A stretch of DNA of 64,000 bases from the NCBI RefSeq assembly GCF_029784165.1, contig NC_073696.1, positions 47,429,897-47,493,896 on the forward strand, read 5' to 3'. Below, piece after piece: positions 1 through 10,530 of this stretch. Made by a program: the position numbers and the translations under genes. The notes beneath the pieces were generated by a model that was given only the letters and a program-made list of their open reading frames with translations, was not told where the DNA came from and made no database searches. Positions within the stretch are counted from its first letter, which is position 1. Each line of letters begins with the position of its first letter. Source of the DNA: Wyeomyia smithii (lineage: Eukaryota; Arthropoda; Insecta; Diptera; Culicidae).

Positions 1-296
1 GACCAAAGTGACGTCAACGAGAAAGTTGTAGTTACTGCTAAATTCTTCAGGGGAAAAGTTTACCAAAAAAAGAATGCCCTCATTTATTGTTAAAATGTGA
101 AAAAAATCAACCTTATCCAGCATGTCCGCTTTTAATTTTTATTTTTCATGAAATCCATAAAACTTACTGTAAATTTAGTGGAAAGGCGTTTGATTAGTCA
201 CGCAAGGAAAAACCACTTGATCATGCAGATTGTATTTTATCACTAGCAAAACGTTAAATACATCAAATGTAAACTAAATGTAACTAAAATACTTAC
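1..296 (-). other. Rolled intron 1 (partial)
   Basis: AT-rich sequence downstream of the rolled donor site. No open frame or repeat was recognised. The acceptor is outside the window. Confidence 0.7.
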
Positions 297-508
297 ACAA
301 CCATTCCGTAGGCACCCTCTCCGATGTATGCCAGTTGAGTGTACCGGGGGCCCACCTCGAACAGCTGGCCGCGGATAACCTCCGCGTTGGGGTTTGCGTT
401 AACCACCCCGTTGTTCGCTCCCGGATTGGCTGCGGCGCTATTAGCACCCGGACCGGCAGCTCCTTGGGCGGCGGCATTGTTCTGCTGACCGGCGGCTTCC
501 GCCATCAT
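297..508 (-). CDS. rl: Rolled / ERK MAP kinase, first coding exon (5' part of gene only)
   Basis: This exon encodes about 70 residues of an ERK-type MAP kinase, the terminal serine/threonine kinase of the Ras-Raf-MEK pathway. The N-terminus is rich in Ala, Gly and Asn. It is followed by NAEVIRGQLFEVGPRY and then the glycine-rich ATP loop IGEGAYGMVV, matching the start of Drosophila rolled almost residue for residue. The exon ends at 297 on a consensus donor (GTAAGT from 296) that splits a codon after its second base. The remaining kinase exons must lie left of the window. Two adjacent ATG codons (508 and 505) are possible starts. An in-frame ATG at 538 also exists, but a good splice acceptor (AG at 516-515) lies between it and 508, so 508 or 505 is preferred. 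Only the residues past the Ala/Gly/Asn stretch are conserved with the fly. Confidence 0.9.
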
Positions 509-2660
509 CGAAGTCTGAGTGTGCAGAAATGAAATCACAGTGCGGGATTCCGCCGCAGTTTTGCTAAGGTTTTATTCTGTTTTTTTTTATGACTTTATCA
601 CACTATCACTAGTTGTTTCACGTCCGATCGGAACCTGCAGATGAACAGTCGAAAGCACACTGCAGTTTCTATACCCGTACCTTCGTACGCTCACTAGCGG
701 CGTTTCTCCTGGCTGGCTTTTCCACAGCCTAAGGCCACCACTTACACCCTCGGCTGATTTTTGCCGGTTTTTCTTCGCTTTTTCAATTCAGGCTTGTTTA
801 CTTTTACCGGGCTTAAGTGGTTCACGATTACCCGCACCTGATATGGTATTCTATGAATACCTTTGCGTTGAACAACTGGAATTACTGTAGATAAATAAAC
901 GTTATCACTATCGAAAAGGTACTTTGATTATAGAAATGAAGTTAAACTTTTTTTAAAGTTCGTCGCTAATTCAGATCACTGCAATGAAATTCGGCAACTG
1001 TTTTCGAGCAATTTATTTTGTTCTTCATCGATGTGTGAAAGCCCTAAGAAATACATTTTCTCATTGATTGTTTTTAAAGGTGTACAACATTTCTGTTATT
1101 GTGGTTCATCGAATAGTACATCTTACTTCATGAAAGTCTAATAGATATCAATGAAATTTCTCCTACTGTTTAACGATGTGATATGCCATCAATAAATTTA
1201 TTTAATCTAAACCTTACTATTTCTCTTTCTATTGCAATATAAATCATAAATCCTTCCAAGACAACAATTGTCCACAAATTTCATTCCAGTGATAGCAGAA
1301 ACGATACAGCACCGCTGCTCCGTCATGTGTAATGAAATGTTTTTCGCCACATCTATGTTTCGTAAAAGACGTTTGTCACCCGAACTACGCTTTCTGTTTT
1401 CTGATATTGCTTTGAACACAGCGATAAAAAATGGCATAAATTAGCAGCTCCTTCATTTATAACGCCGACATATCCTGTCAATCTTTCTCCGTTGTCTATT
1501 GTCTATCTTCGCTCGTCTGAACTGAACGCAGGATTTCGGCGGACACACACTAGGTGAATATATTTTGCCGACAGTATTCCGTTTCTTTGTAGTTCCCTGT
1601 TCCAATACAGTAGACACCAAGCATGAAAAATCTGAATATCGGGTTACACAGCACTTGACGTGAGGCGGGTGTTCCTTTGCTTCTTTCAGCCTTGTTTTCT
1701 TCCCTACTATTTTCGCCGCAGCAAAGGCGGATGACTCAAGCAATCACTTCCACTTGATTCTTCTTCACAGCTCTTGTTTATGGAACTTGTACATATTCCA
1801 CTAACACAAGCTGTTTATACATACGCAAATTAACTGTACACATTTTATCGAAGGCAGAATTGGGCGAAACGTTTTGAGGATCCGAGGCTCGGTTAGGCTT
1901 CCACTTGAAATCGATTTCCTTTCGCGTGCAAAGAAAGAAAATATGTTCAGTTTGGATTACAGAATTCCGAAAAAAAATCAATTCCTCACTAAAGCCTGGC
2001 GTCAATTAGTACACAATCGAGACCACCAGATGCTGGCGATAACCAAGGAACGACACCCTCTGTAACATAAATTCACTTTAGAACGGCGGATGTAACCAGT
2101 TAGCACTAATGAATAAGAAGAACGGCACCCCTGCTAGACACACCCCCACTGCAGGAAAACACCCATTGGATTCCGGATCACCAACCTCTTCTCCTCCTGG
2201 TAGCGCGTAAAGGAATTTGCACAAATCAAACAAAAAACTGCAATTACGAATTATATACGCACTGCAGGCAGCAGCAACAGCAGCAGGTGACAGATAGAGA
2301 ACTGCTGCTTCCTTCTGGCTGGAAAGAACTCTGACTATGGTTGACTTAATTGATTAGCCTCGTTATCACTTAACTTTATCTCACACACTCGCGGCAGCCC
2401 GACGTACCGTATTGAACCACTACTTGAACGCAAATGAGAGAAACGGACGAGCCTTTGGACCACACAGCAAAAATTTTTCCACCGTCGCCGAAGAAATCAC
2501 AGAATATCCGATTCAGAACGCACAGACGGAAAGCCAAGCGCAAACGTGATGATAGCTAATAACGATCGACGCGTGTGTGAGTGTATTTTCGCAAAATGGA
2601 AAAATGGCAAAGAAATGTGCGAGAAACGTCAAAACACAGCAAAACGTTGAAAGATCCAGG
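509..2660 (-). promoter_or_regulatory. Probable rolled 5' UTR, 5' intron and promoter region
   Basis: A splice acceptor (pyrimidine-rich tract, AG at 516-515) lies just upstream of the rolled start codon, suggesting the 5' UTR is spliced. The stretch around 2260-2660 is less AT-rich and richer in CpG than its surroundings and carries a short CAG-rich run near 2270-2290, so it is a candidate 5' exon or promoter. No TATA box or initiator could be fixed. No credible protein-coding exon was seen between 540 and 2660. The exact transcription start is unknown. Confidence 0.35.
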
Positions 2661-3295
2661 CTCTGTCAATGTGTTTAACGCCAAGGTGTGCAGTACGTTT
2701 TGGGATATTGATAGATTTTTTTGAATCGGTAAAGAAACAATCAGAGCATAAGCCGTTTTAAAGTTTTATGTTTTTTTTTACGCACGATAAAAACTTCAAT
2801 TTGATGTACCATTACTTCATAATGATTATTATGAGCAATTTTCAACTCAAAACATAGGTCGCTTTGCCGCACCTTTTTTGAAACGTCGTAACGTGGGCTT
2901 GCTTGTTCCCCTTGTTCCGTTTATACCATCAGACAACAAATATGTTCAATTTCTCGAGATGTGAGCCGCTACAGTGAAGCTAATGTAATAAGACCGTAAT
3001 CCTGATTGCTTCTAGTTGCCGTAATTGCCTCATGGGGAAAGTAAGCTTAATACGTTTTTGGCGCAACGAACATCTATTTCTGTATCGTACATCACATATC
3101 ATACACACAAAGAAACTATTACCAAGCGAACACGTAAAAACAACATAAATTTACGTAAACCCGAATGTTGTCACTAGTTTAGGTAAATAATACGCATAAA
3201 AATTGGTGAAAACCACGCAACAGCTCAAGAAATTAAGAATACCTAATTTTGGGTAAAAATTTCTGATTTTTATGTATCATCCAAAAAAGTGTAAT
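2661..3295. other. Intergenic, nothing recognised
   Basis: AT-rich sequence between the rolled 5' region and the first inverted-repeat element. No gene, RNA or repeat boundary could be supported. Confidence 0.5.
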
Positions 3296-4653
3296 TTTCT
3301 GAGCAAAACGTGATTTTTTATAATTTTATATCGTTGTCCTTCGGTGCAGAAATGAAAAATAAAAATCACTCTATATCGCTTGAATGACAGTTGCTATATA
3401 GGCAAACCTAAGAGAAGAGTGGCCAAGTGGCTTCTTTCTGTTCTTCTTTGCTATGAAACATATCCCCGGTTGAACATTATTTTCGTCTGCCTTACGAAAA
3501 ATCCAGTGCAACCAGAAAAATTTATTTATTTTATATTTTTATTTAACATAAAACACAACAATGAAAATTGGATTACAAACAACATATAAAACAAAACAAC
3601 AAAACTTCGTCCATATTTATATCATCATACTACCACTGCCAAACTTTTTTTTTGTTTTTCTGACTTCTCCGGACTTTTTATAGAGAGCAGAATGAAAAAT
3701 ATTTGGCGAAACACTTAATTCCTGTTGCAAAATCAAGGGGAAAATTGCTTGTTTTCAAGAAAAGCTTGATTTCACGTTACCACGAGCAACTAAATAAACA
3801 ACATAATAATAAAAAGAAATACCTTCACTGCATTTTCGACTATTGCGTAAGATTTTAAAATGGAATATCTTTTTTAGATTTTTCGCATATTTCTAGCCAC
3901 TGTCGATAAGGTTCTGCATCTTGGGAAATCGATAAAATTTTACGACCAAACTCTTGGCACTTCATTCAAATTCTTTTTTGTTTTTTTTTTTGTCGCAACG
4001 AAAACAAAATTGTGTCCAATATATTATATATATATAACACCAGCTGTTTAGCAACACGGCAAGCTGAACCCCTTTTGAATATTGTCACACACACGTGCTG
4101 TCAAAATCAACCAATCACGTTTGGAGCAAAAAACCTGGAGCAAGCCGAGGTATCATCTTGGCCACTCTTCTCTTAGAGGCAAACCACTTACATAAGACAT
4201 ACGTAACACTCAGGAAGAAATCGTCCAAAAAAGTTGGTACAAAATGAACTACTCGAATGGTACCAGCCTCGAAATAAAATCACTGTTCTGAGTTGTTTTT
4301 GAAGGCAGTGTACCTGCGCAGCCCTGCATTTGTCTCGTTCCTATTCGAAAAATGCTGCATGGATTTTGTAAATAATTTTTTAACAGTTCCTTATGGGATT
4401 TTCTTTTGGTCTCGATAAAGCCGAAAAAAGAAAATTCATTTTGTTCATAATTTGTCGAGCAATTGGACAGGACGAGGTACAAAGTACTATGGGGCAACGT
4501 ATACCAGAAAATCGCCAGTGTTACGTATGTCTTATGTAAGTGAGCAAACTGTTATTGTAGCAACTTCGAACAGATTTTGAGCATTTTTTTGATTTAAAAA
4601 CGAAATACAACGATAGAAAATTATTGTAAATCACGTTTTGCTCAGAAAACGGA
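3296..4653. mobile_element. Foldback element with long imperfect inverted arms, split by a MITE
   Basis: The left arm (about 3296-3407, continuing at 4185-4210) and the right arm (about 4517-4653) are inverted copies of each other. Shared blocks include CTGAGCAAAACGTGATTT and TTACATAAGACATACGTAAC. The left arm is interrupted by the 3408-4176 MITE. Removing that insertion restores a continuous arm that pairs with the right arm. No transposase-like frame was recognised in the loop. Outer ends are approximate, and no target duplication was identified. Confidence 0.6.
3408..4176. mobile_element. MITE with 20-bp perfect TIRs and 8-bp target duplication
   Basis: The ends are exact inverted copies: CTAAGAGAAGAGTGGCCAAG at 3408-3427 and its complement at 4157-4176. 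They are flanked by the direct repeat AGGCAAAC at 3400-3407 and 4177-4184. An 8-bp duplication fits hAT or P superfamilies; the terminal bases do not settle which. The 769-bp interior has no transposase frame. The element sits inside the left arm of an older foldback element. Confidence 0.8.
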
Positions 4654-5276
4654 GCTCTTTAGATGATTTAAAAACTGGTATAGCTGAACAACCCAAACAT
4701 CATTTTGCTCGTCTCGTCGGTGACTGGAGGCGGAGCAACTTGCCTCTGTAATAGGCCCCTAAATGATTTGTAACCACATCACGAAGAAAAAAAATAATAC
4801 CGTGTTCAGTTAATACATTTGATTTTTGCCTAATTTTAAGTTTGAAATCAAGAAAAATTAAAAAGCGAAAAATAATTATTTGTTTCAATACATTCTGCAA
4901 GGAAGAAACTCTTCTCCCAACATTCCTAGTTTACTAGATTCAGATTTTTAATACAGATTTTTTTGGCCCGTTATACACATATACAAATATTTTCAAAAAA
5001 AAATAACCCTACTACAGTCATCTGATCTCTTCCAAAGAGGTTTGAAAATAAGGAATGCTTTGAATTTTATTTTAGTTGATGCCAGCCCTACCCAACTTTT
5101 TCAAAACTATACCTCCTTCTACCTATTCTTTCTCTGGAGTACTCTGTATTTAAAGATTAATTGCTCTAAAATAGATTTTTTTCTTTGAACTCACTTGTTG
5201 TAATTTAACCTTAATATTAAGTAAGAGCAATAAGAGCAAAATCATTTCAAATCGACTGGAAATACGCGAAAATTTA
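4654..5276. other. Intergenic, nothing recognised
   Basis: AT-rich sequence between two transposons. Only short chance frames were seen. Confidence 0.5.
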
Positions 5277-5980
5277 ATCGACCATTTTTGATTTGAATGA
5301 AACTTTGCACACGTATTTGGCTTAGCAAACTGAGCATTTTTCACAGATGGAGAGATTTTTCACACCCATGAGTTACATTCTAAAAGGGCGTATGCCTTTT
5401 GGCATAGGTCTTATTCGAAGCATTGTAGCCCAGAAACCGTTGGTTGTATAAAAAAACTGTCTGAAAATGAGTTGTAGCGAATCGAAAATGCATCATAAAA
5501 GAAATATACACTGTACAAAAAAAAATTTTTTTGACCAAAAAAAATTAAAAATAAACATTAAATTTCAATTTAAAAAAAAAGAGTTAAATTTTATTTTTAT
5601 TTTTTTGTTTAAAGAAACTTGACGTTAATACGCAACTTTTAAAAAAAAGTTCAGGATGGAGAAATGAAAAATAATTTTTTTATGGTAGATTACTTTTTTT
5701 ATGAAAATTCTAATTCAAACATTTTTTAAAATATTTGTATTCTGATGATTTTAAAAGATGCAGAGTCATTTTGAATCAAAAAGCTCTTGGTAGCAAACAT
5801 TCTAAAGGCATCGGTTTTCGAGTTATTTCTAATTTAAGCTAGAAAAATTATAATTATTTAGGAAAATACTCGTTTTTCTTAATCTGTCCATGGTTCTCCA
5901 GCAAAAACCATACGTTCATTGGAATGCTTGATCAAAAATATACAATTCATTCCTTGACAACAAAACGATTGGGCAAACGG
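5277..5980. repeat. Left long terminal inverted repeat
   Basis: Inverted copy of 7120-7823. Matching landmarks include AAAGGGCGTATGCC near 5385 and its complement near 7710, and GGATGGAGAAATGAAAA near 5655 with its complement near 7430. The inner boundary is approximate. Confidence 0.75.
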
Positions 5981-6105
5981 TTCTCAAGAAAAGAGTTAAA
6001 TGTTCTAAGTGATATAAATATATATAAGAATCAAATATTTATTTTCGAGTTATCTTGGGAACATATTTTTTTATGACATAAATACTTAACAAAACTAGTT
6101 TCACC

Positions 6106-6838
6106 TTATATTTTATATACATCATAAGTAAATGATTCGTCATCTTTTGAAAACAGCTTCGTTTGTATCTTATTTTCTGAAATCGGCACAAAAGAGTAAT
6201 ACTTTTGTGTGGCAGCTATTATTATAGATTTTTTGAAAATATTGCTCCATTCTGTTACTCCTTGTTCATATTCTTCATATGATACCCAACTCAATGACAT
6301 TTTCTGATTAGACCAATCATACAATTCCTTTGCGCTTGTAATGGGATGTTCATGTTCTTTAGCTAAACTTGCATTTCCTGCCATTCGTTTTAATATGCCA
6401 CCAAATTGCATGGCATGGGCCTTTAACATGAGAAGTCGCAAAAAAATGCCACTCTGCATCGACGTTATATTTTGTTTTGAACTTGCAAAGATTTGCAAAG
6501 TTTTTTCTATTTTTATATTGTGAAGCAGCTCCATCAGACATTAATATCGCTTTTTTCAACTCTATTGTTGTTTTCAAAAAACTCATTAATTTGGCAATGA
6601 ACACCTGAACCGCAACAGTATCATGATGGAGTACTTCCGATATTATGATGAAGCTGATATTCTTAAGTGTTCCAGATTCTGAATCGTAAACAACGAAGGG
6701 ATGAATGGTGGCTTGACTATCATTCCAATAACTACACGAATCACAAATTGATAAAGACGTATTAAAATGAGCTTGACTGTTCAATATTTTTATTTTGCAA
6801 TAACATTTTCGTTTAATTTGAGTAAGCTTTGTGAGCAC
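6106..6838 (-). pseudogene. Transposase-like gene of the long-TIR element, frameshifted
   Basis: Two overlapping frames (6838-6359 and 6534-6106) together resemble an uncharacterised arthropod protein family that I associate with mobile elements. Recognisable blocks are SDGAASQYKNRKNFANLC, then EWHFFATSHVKGPCHA in the first frame. The second frame continues with AMQFGGILKRMAGNAS, a downstream ITSAKELYDW and a final YSFVPISENKIQTK. The change of frame near 6415 and the lack of a plausible start (the first frame opens only on GTG) show it is inactive. The aspartate of the SDG motif could be part of an RNase-H-like active site, which is inference. The N-terminal part beyond about 6840 is more decayed. 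Confidence 0.65.
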
Positions 6839-7119
6839 CGATGATCAGGAAAGGGTTTACAGCATTTGGGCTTTGTGTATTCCATTTTCACTTTATTCAT
6901 CTTCACAAAATGCAAACTATTACTAACACATCTGGAGTAGTGCAATCGTATTTATATACGAAAACAGATATTATAGGTAACCCAGTAGTTATTGGTTGCG
7001 TACTTTAGAAACAGTTATTATTAGTAAACAAGTAGGTAGTGTTGCACGACAAACATATTTTTTTATAAAACATTCAGCAAGGGGGAACGTGTAGATAGGC
7101 TGAGGTTTAGCGCTTGAGT

Positions 7120-7823
7120 TATTTATCCAATCGTTTTGTTGTCAAAGAATGAATTGTATATTTTTGATCAAGCATTCCAATGAACGTATGGTTTTTGCTG
7201 GAGAACCATGGACAAATTAAGAAAAACGTGTATTTTCCGAAATATTAATAATTTTTCTAGCTTAAATTAAAAATAACTCGAAAACCGATGCCTTTAGAAT
7301 GTTTGCTACCAAGAGCTTTTTGATTCAAAATGACTCTGCATCTTTTAAAATCATCAGAATACAAATATTTTGAAAAATGTTTAAATTAGAATTTTTATAA
7401 AAAAATTAATCTACCATTTAAAAATTACTTTTCATTTCTCCATCCTGGACTTTTTTTTTAAAGTTGCGTATTAACGTCAAGTTTCTTTAAACAAAAAAAT
7501 AAAAATAAAATTCAACTCTTTTTTTTTTAAATTGAAATTTAACGTTTATTTTTAATTTTTTGTGGTAAAAAAATTTTTTTTTGTACAGTGTATATTTTTT
7601 TTAAGATGCATTTTCGATTCGCTACAACTCATTCTCAGACAGTTTTTTTTATACAACCAACGGTTTCTGGGCTACAATGCTTCGAATAAGACCTATGCCA
7701 AAAGGCATACGCCCTTTTAGAATGTAATTCATGGGTGTAAAAAATCTCTCCACCTGTGAAAAATGCTCAGTTTGCTAAGCCAAATACGTGTGCAAAGTTT
7801 CATTCAAATCGAAAATGGTCGAT
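7120..7823. repeat. Right long terminal inverted repeat
   Basis: Inverted copy of 5277-5980, diverged mainly by small indels in A/T runs. The inner boundary is approximate. Confidence 0.75.
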
Positions 7824-8039
7824 ATTCGACCATAGGTCATTTAGCGCGAACTTGCTCATAAGTGTTGTTGCCTGGTCCCGTTTATGTGTCCGCTGTCCGT
7901 TACGTTTTGTATTGTGAAGCTCTTACGTTAGCACTACCCACATAATTACTGGATTTTGAACATTCTCTGGAAATTCTCCGTGTCTCCTTTGCTTTGTTGA
8001 TTTATAGGGAGACCAACCAGTTACCAACAAACAAGTCAG

Positions 8040-8440
8040 TCATTGTAGTTTCTCTTGAATTTTGCGGGTCCTGTATTCTCGAAAAGAACGAATGATTTTG
8101 TTTCTGGCTTCGTATGCCTCTTCGGAGTAAACTCCCAGCTCTAGTGATGCCATCCTATCAGCTCTATGAATCAATACGAAATGTACTGATATAGTCATGT
8201 AGTTGCATGAATATTTTCTTACAAACAGTTGGATCTTAAACATTGCATATATATTAAATTTAAGAACATCTATTTCACAACCAGATGCCAGCGTCTTGAG
8301 GATTACAGAACCCTTCAATCCAGTCCTGGTCGAATCATAGCTGATACGTAGTCAGGATCCTCAAAGAAGTTCCGAGCAGTATTAGTATCATTAGTTAAGC
8401 CCGAGCCTTCTTCGAAGACATCTACCAAAAATCCTAACCC
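8040..8440 (-). pseudogene. Transib / RAG1-like transposase C-terminal relic
   Basis: Two adjacent minus-strand frames resemble the C-terminal region of Transib transposases, the family from which the RAG1 core derives. The upstream piece contains GLTNDTNTARNFFEDPDY. The downstream piece, one frame away, contains KTLASGCEIDVLKF, ISVHFVLIHRAD, then VYSEEAYEARNKIIRSFREY and RTRK. In this family the SEEA-EARNK motif carries the third catalytic acidic residue, equivalent to the Glu in the RAG1 motif ending in ESANK. A +1 frameshift at about 8318 and a stop after KLQ show it is dead. The match was made from memory of the family, so the superfamily call is probable, not proven. No Transib-type ends were identified. 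Confidence 0.6.
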
Positions 8441-8482
8441 TTTTTTATATTATTTTTCTGCGCGCTTGCCTATCCTCGTACG

Positions 8483-9321
8483 CAGTGGTGGGCACCATTC
8501 CGCTAATTCGCTAATCACTAATTAGCGACGCTAATATTCAGTAAGCGGTTTAGCGATTTCGCTAATTTTTGAGCTGGTTAGCGAAATTGTTAGCGCCGCT
8601 AAAATTATGGTCTTCGAAACGCTAATCGCTAATTCGCTAAACTTTGTAGAGAAGCGATAATAGAACTATTAAGAAAAACTGTGAATTGCTGATGGCGTAC
8701 GTAAATTGCTTCGAAACGAAACGTAAATTGCTTCGAACGTTCAATTGTCCCAATTGTCTAGATTTCCTTTCTTTACGACACAAGTGCAAGTCAGTCTTTT
8801 AACCCCAGAATGAAGTTCCAGTTATCGTACAATCTACAGAAGCATTTTGAAGAACAAGCTGGAGGTCTAGATTGAATTTTCGGCACTCCAAGAACATTTG
8901 TAAATTGCAATACGCTTGAAATTATGACAACTTTGGTTCTACTTTTTCGATTTAGATAATACTTGAATTTTTATGAAAACATTCCTAAAAGTATTAATTT
9001 TTAATGCAAGCTGAATTACTATTGTTACTCCTTGTTTTTACAAAATCGAGTATGAACACCGTTTTGTGAACCTTTTATTGTCAATAGCTCTTAAAAGTAA
9101 TTGTTTTCGTTTGTTTTACCACAAAAGATCAAAGTGGCCCAAAACATACAAAACACGAGCAATAAATATAGCGAAGTGACTATTTACATATTAATAAGTT
9201 AGCGATTAGCGCAAGTTCCGCTAATGTGGGTTTAGCGTTTAGCGATCATCGAGCTGAGTTTTCCGATTAGCGGTTTAGCGATTAGCGTCGCTAAATTTTC
9301 AGTTAGCGGTGCCCACCACTG
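8483..9321. mobile_element. Non-autonomous hAT element (MITE) with 8-bp TSD
   Basis: The termini are CAGTGGTGGGCACC at 8483 and its complement ending at 9321. They are flanked by the perfect 8-bp duplication CTCGTACG at 8475-8482 and 9322-9329. A CAG-type end plus an 8-bp duplication is typical of hAT. Both subterminal regions are packed with GCTAA/TTAGC words in both orientations, as expected for transposase-binding subterminal repeats. The 839-bp interior has no transposase. Confidence 0.88.
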
Positions 9322-9329
9322 CTCGTACG

Positions 9330-10199
9330 TCGTTTTATTAGCACTCCATTCTTGAATGTCCATTGCATATGAAAGAGTGTGGGACTACTAGCGTACGTTT
9401 TTCCGTCATATATTTTGCATTAGAATGAAGCAAAAACTATGACGAAGGAAGCCCCAGTAAATGTATGCGTGCGTGATGAACAGGAATGCCATATTTAAAG
9501 ATATTTTTCTTTACCGGTCGATCAACTACTGAATTAACAGACATTGATTGAATTCAATGAGAAATATACTCTTTGTTAAGCCTCAAGTGTTGCACCGTAG
9601 GACAGAAATACATCGGCTCTAAGGCTCGGGCAGCGAGCGTCGATGTGAAGGCCCATGCCCCAAAATGTTCGGTTGCGCATCGCATGGCGAAAATTACCAA
9701 GAAAACTTCCATGCTCCTGTCGCTATGAACACAAGGGAACATTACAGTCTTTAAAACCATTGAAAGCTCTTAAAAAGGTCAGAGTGCCACGTATTCCGTC
9801 ATACTTATTTTACTACTTTTTTTACGTATTACGTCATACTTATTTAAAAGTGTATGCTTAATAAACGAGCATATCTGAGGTTGTTCGAATGATGCGTAAG
9901 GCCATAAAATCAAATAAAATATGCTTTTTCCGGTTTTTCGTATATTTTCAAAAGTTATAAGCCCCAAGGATAGAACATAAAATGCGGATCGTTTGGACGA
10001 ATGAAAATGTTCAATGGAGAATCTCTGTTCATTTTTTGATTAATCAAATAAAGAAAACTTTCCAAAGATGCCATGTTTACAAATATATTCGAATTTTTCC
10101 TTTTTATAAACTCGCGGTAGTAGTGCAGGAATGCTGAAAATGGAGATTGGCAGAGTTTACAAAATGGATATTTAGTTTAATGAACGCACATGTATATCC
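9330..10199. other. Intergenic, nothing recognised
   Basis: No gene or element boundary could be supported. Short frames on both strands look like chance. Confidence 0.5.
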
Positions 10200-10530
10200 A
10201 GCTTTCCACAAGCGGTAATGGCGGACAGTGCACGCAGCCCATTTTGACGTTTTCTGTAGGTCGGGTAGTTTTCAATCGTAGTAACGGAGTGAAAAACATA
10301 AAATTTTTGCAACGTAGCATAGCAACTTTAATAAACAGTTTTGTTTGTTATGATCCGCGCATGCGCACGACGGAATTAAAATAACAAAACACCCATTGTT
10401 TGTTGAAGTTGCTACGCTACTTAACGATGTTGTGATATTTTCTACTCCGTTACTGCGATTGAAAATTCCCTGACCTACAGAAAACGTCAAAAAGGGCTGC
10501 GTGCACTATCCGCAATTACCGTGGAAAGCT
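10200..10530. mobile_element. Foldback MITE, about 330 bp
   Basis: Almost the whole segment folds back on itself. AGCTTTCCAC at 10200 pairs with GTGGAAAGCT at 10521-10530. Blocks such as CAGTGCACGCAGCCC and GACGTTTTCTGTAGGTC recur in inverted form near 10470-10515. The arms are interrupted by small indels, and the centre is CGCGCATGCGCACG. No target duplication was recognised. Confidence 0.75.

Larger units (their letters stand above)
5277..7823. mobile_element. DNA transposon with about 0.7-kb terminal inverted repeats
   Basis: The segment begins with ATCGACCATTTT and ends with its near complement (AAAATGGTCGAT). The inverted arms run inward for roughly 700 bp (about 5277-5980 and 7120-7823) with high identity and few indels. 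The centre carries a broken transposase-like gene on the minus strand (6106-6838). No clear target-site duplication was seen. Long-TIR organisation plus a central transposase-like gene indicates a cut-and-paste DNA transposon. Its superfamily could not be assigned. Confidence 0.75.
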
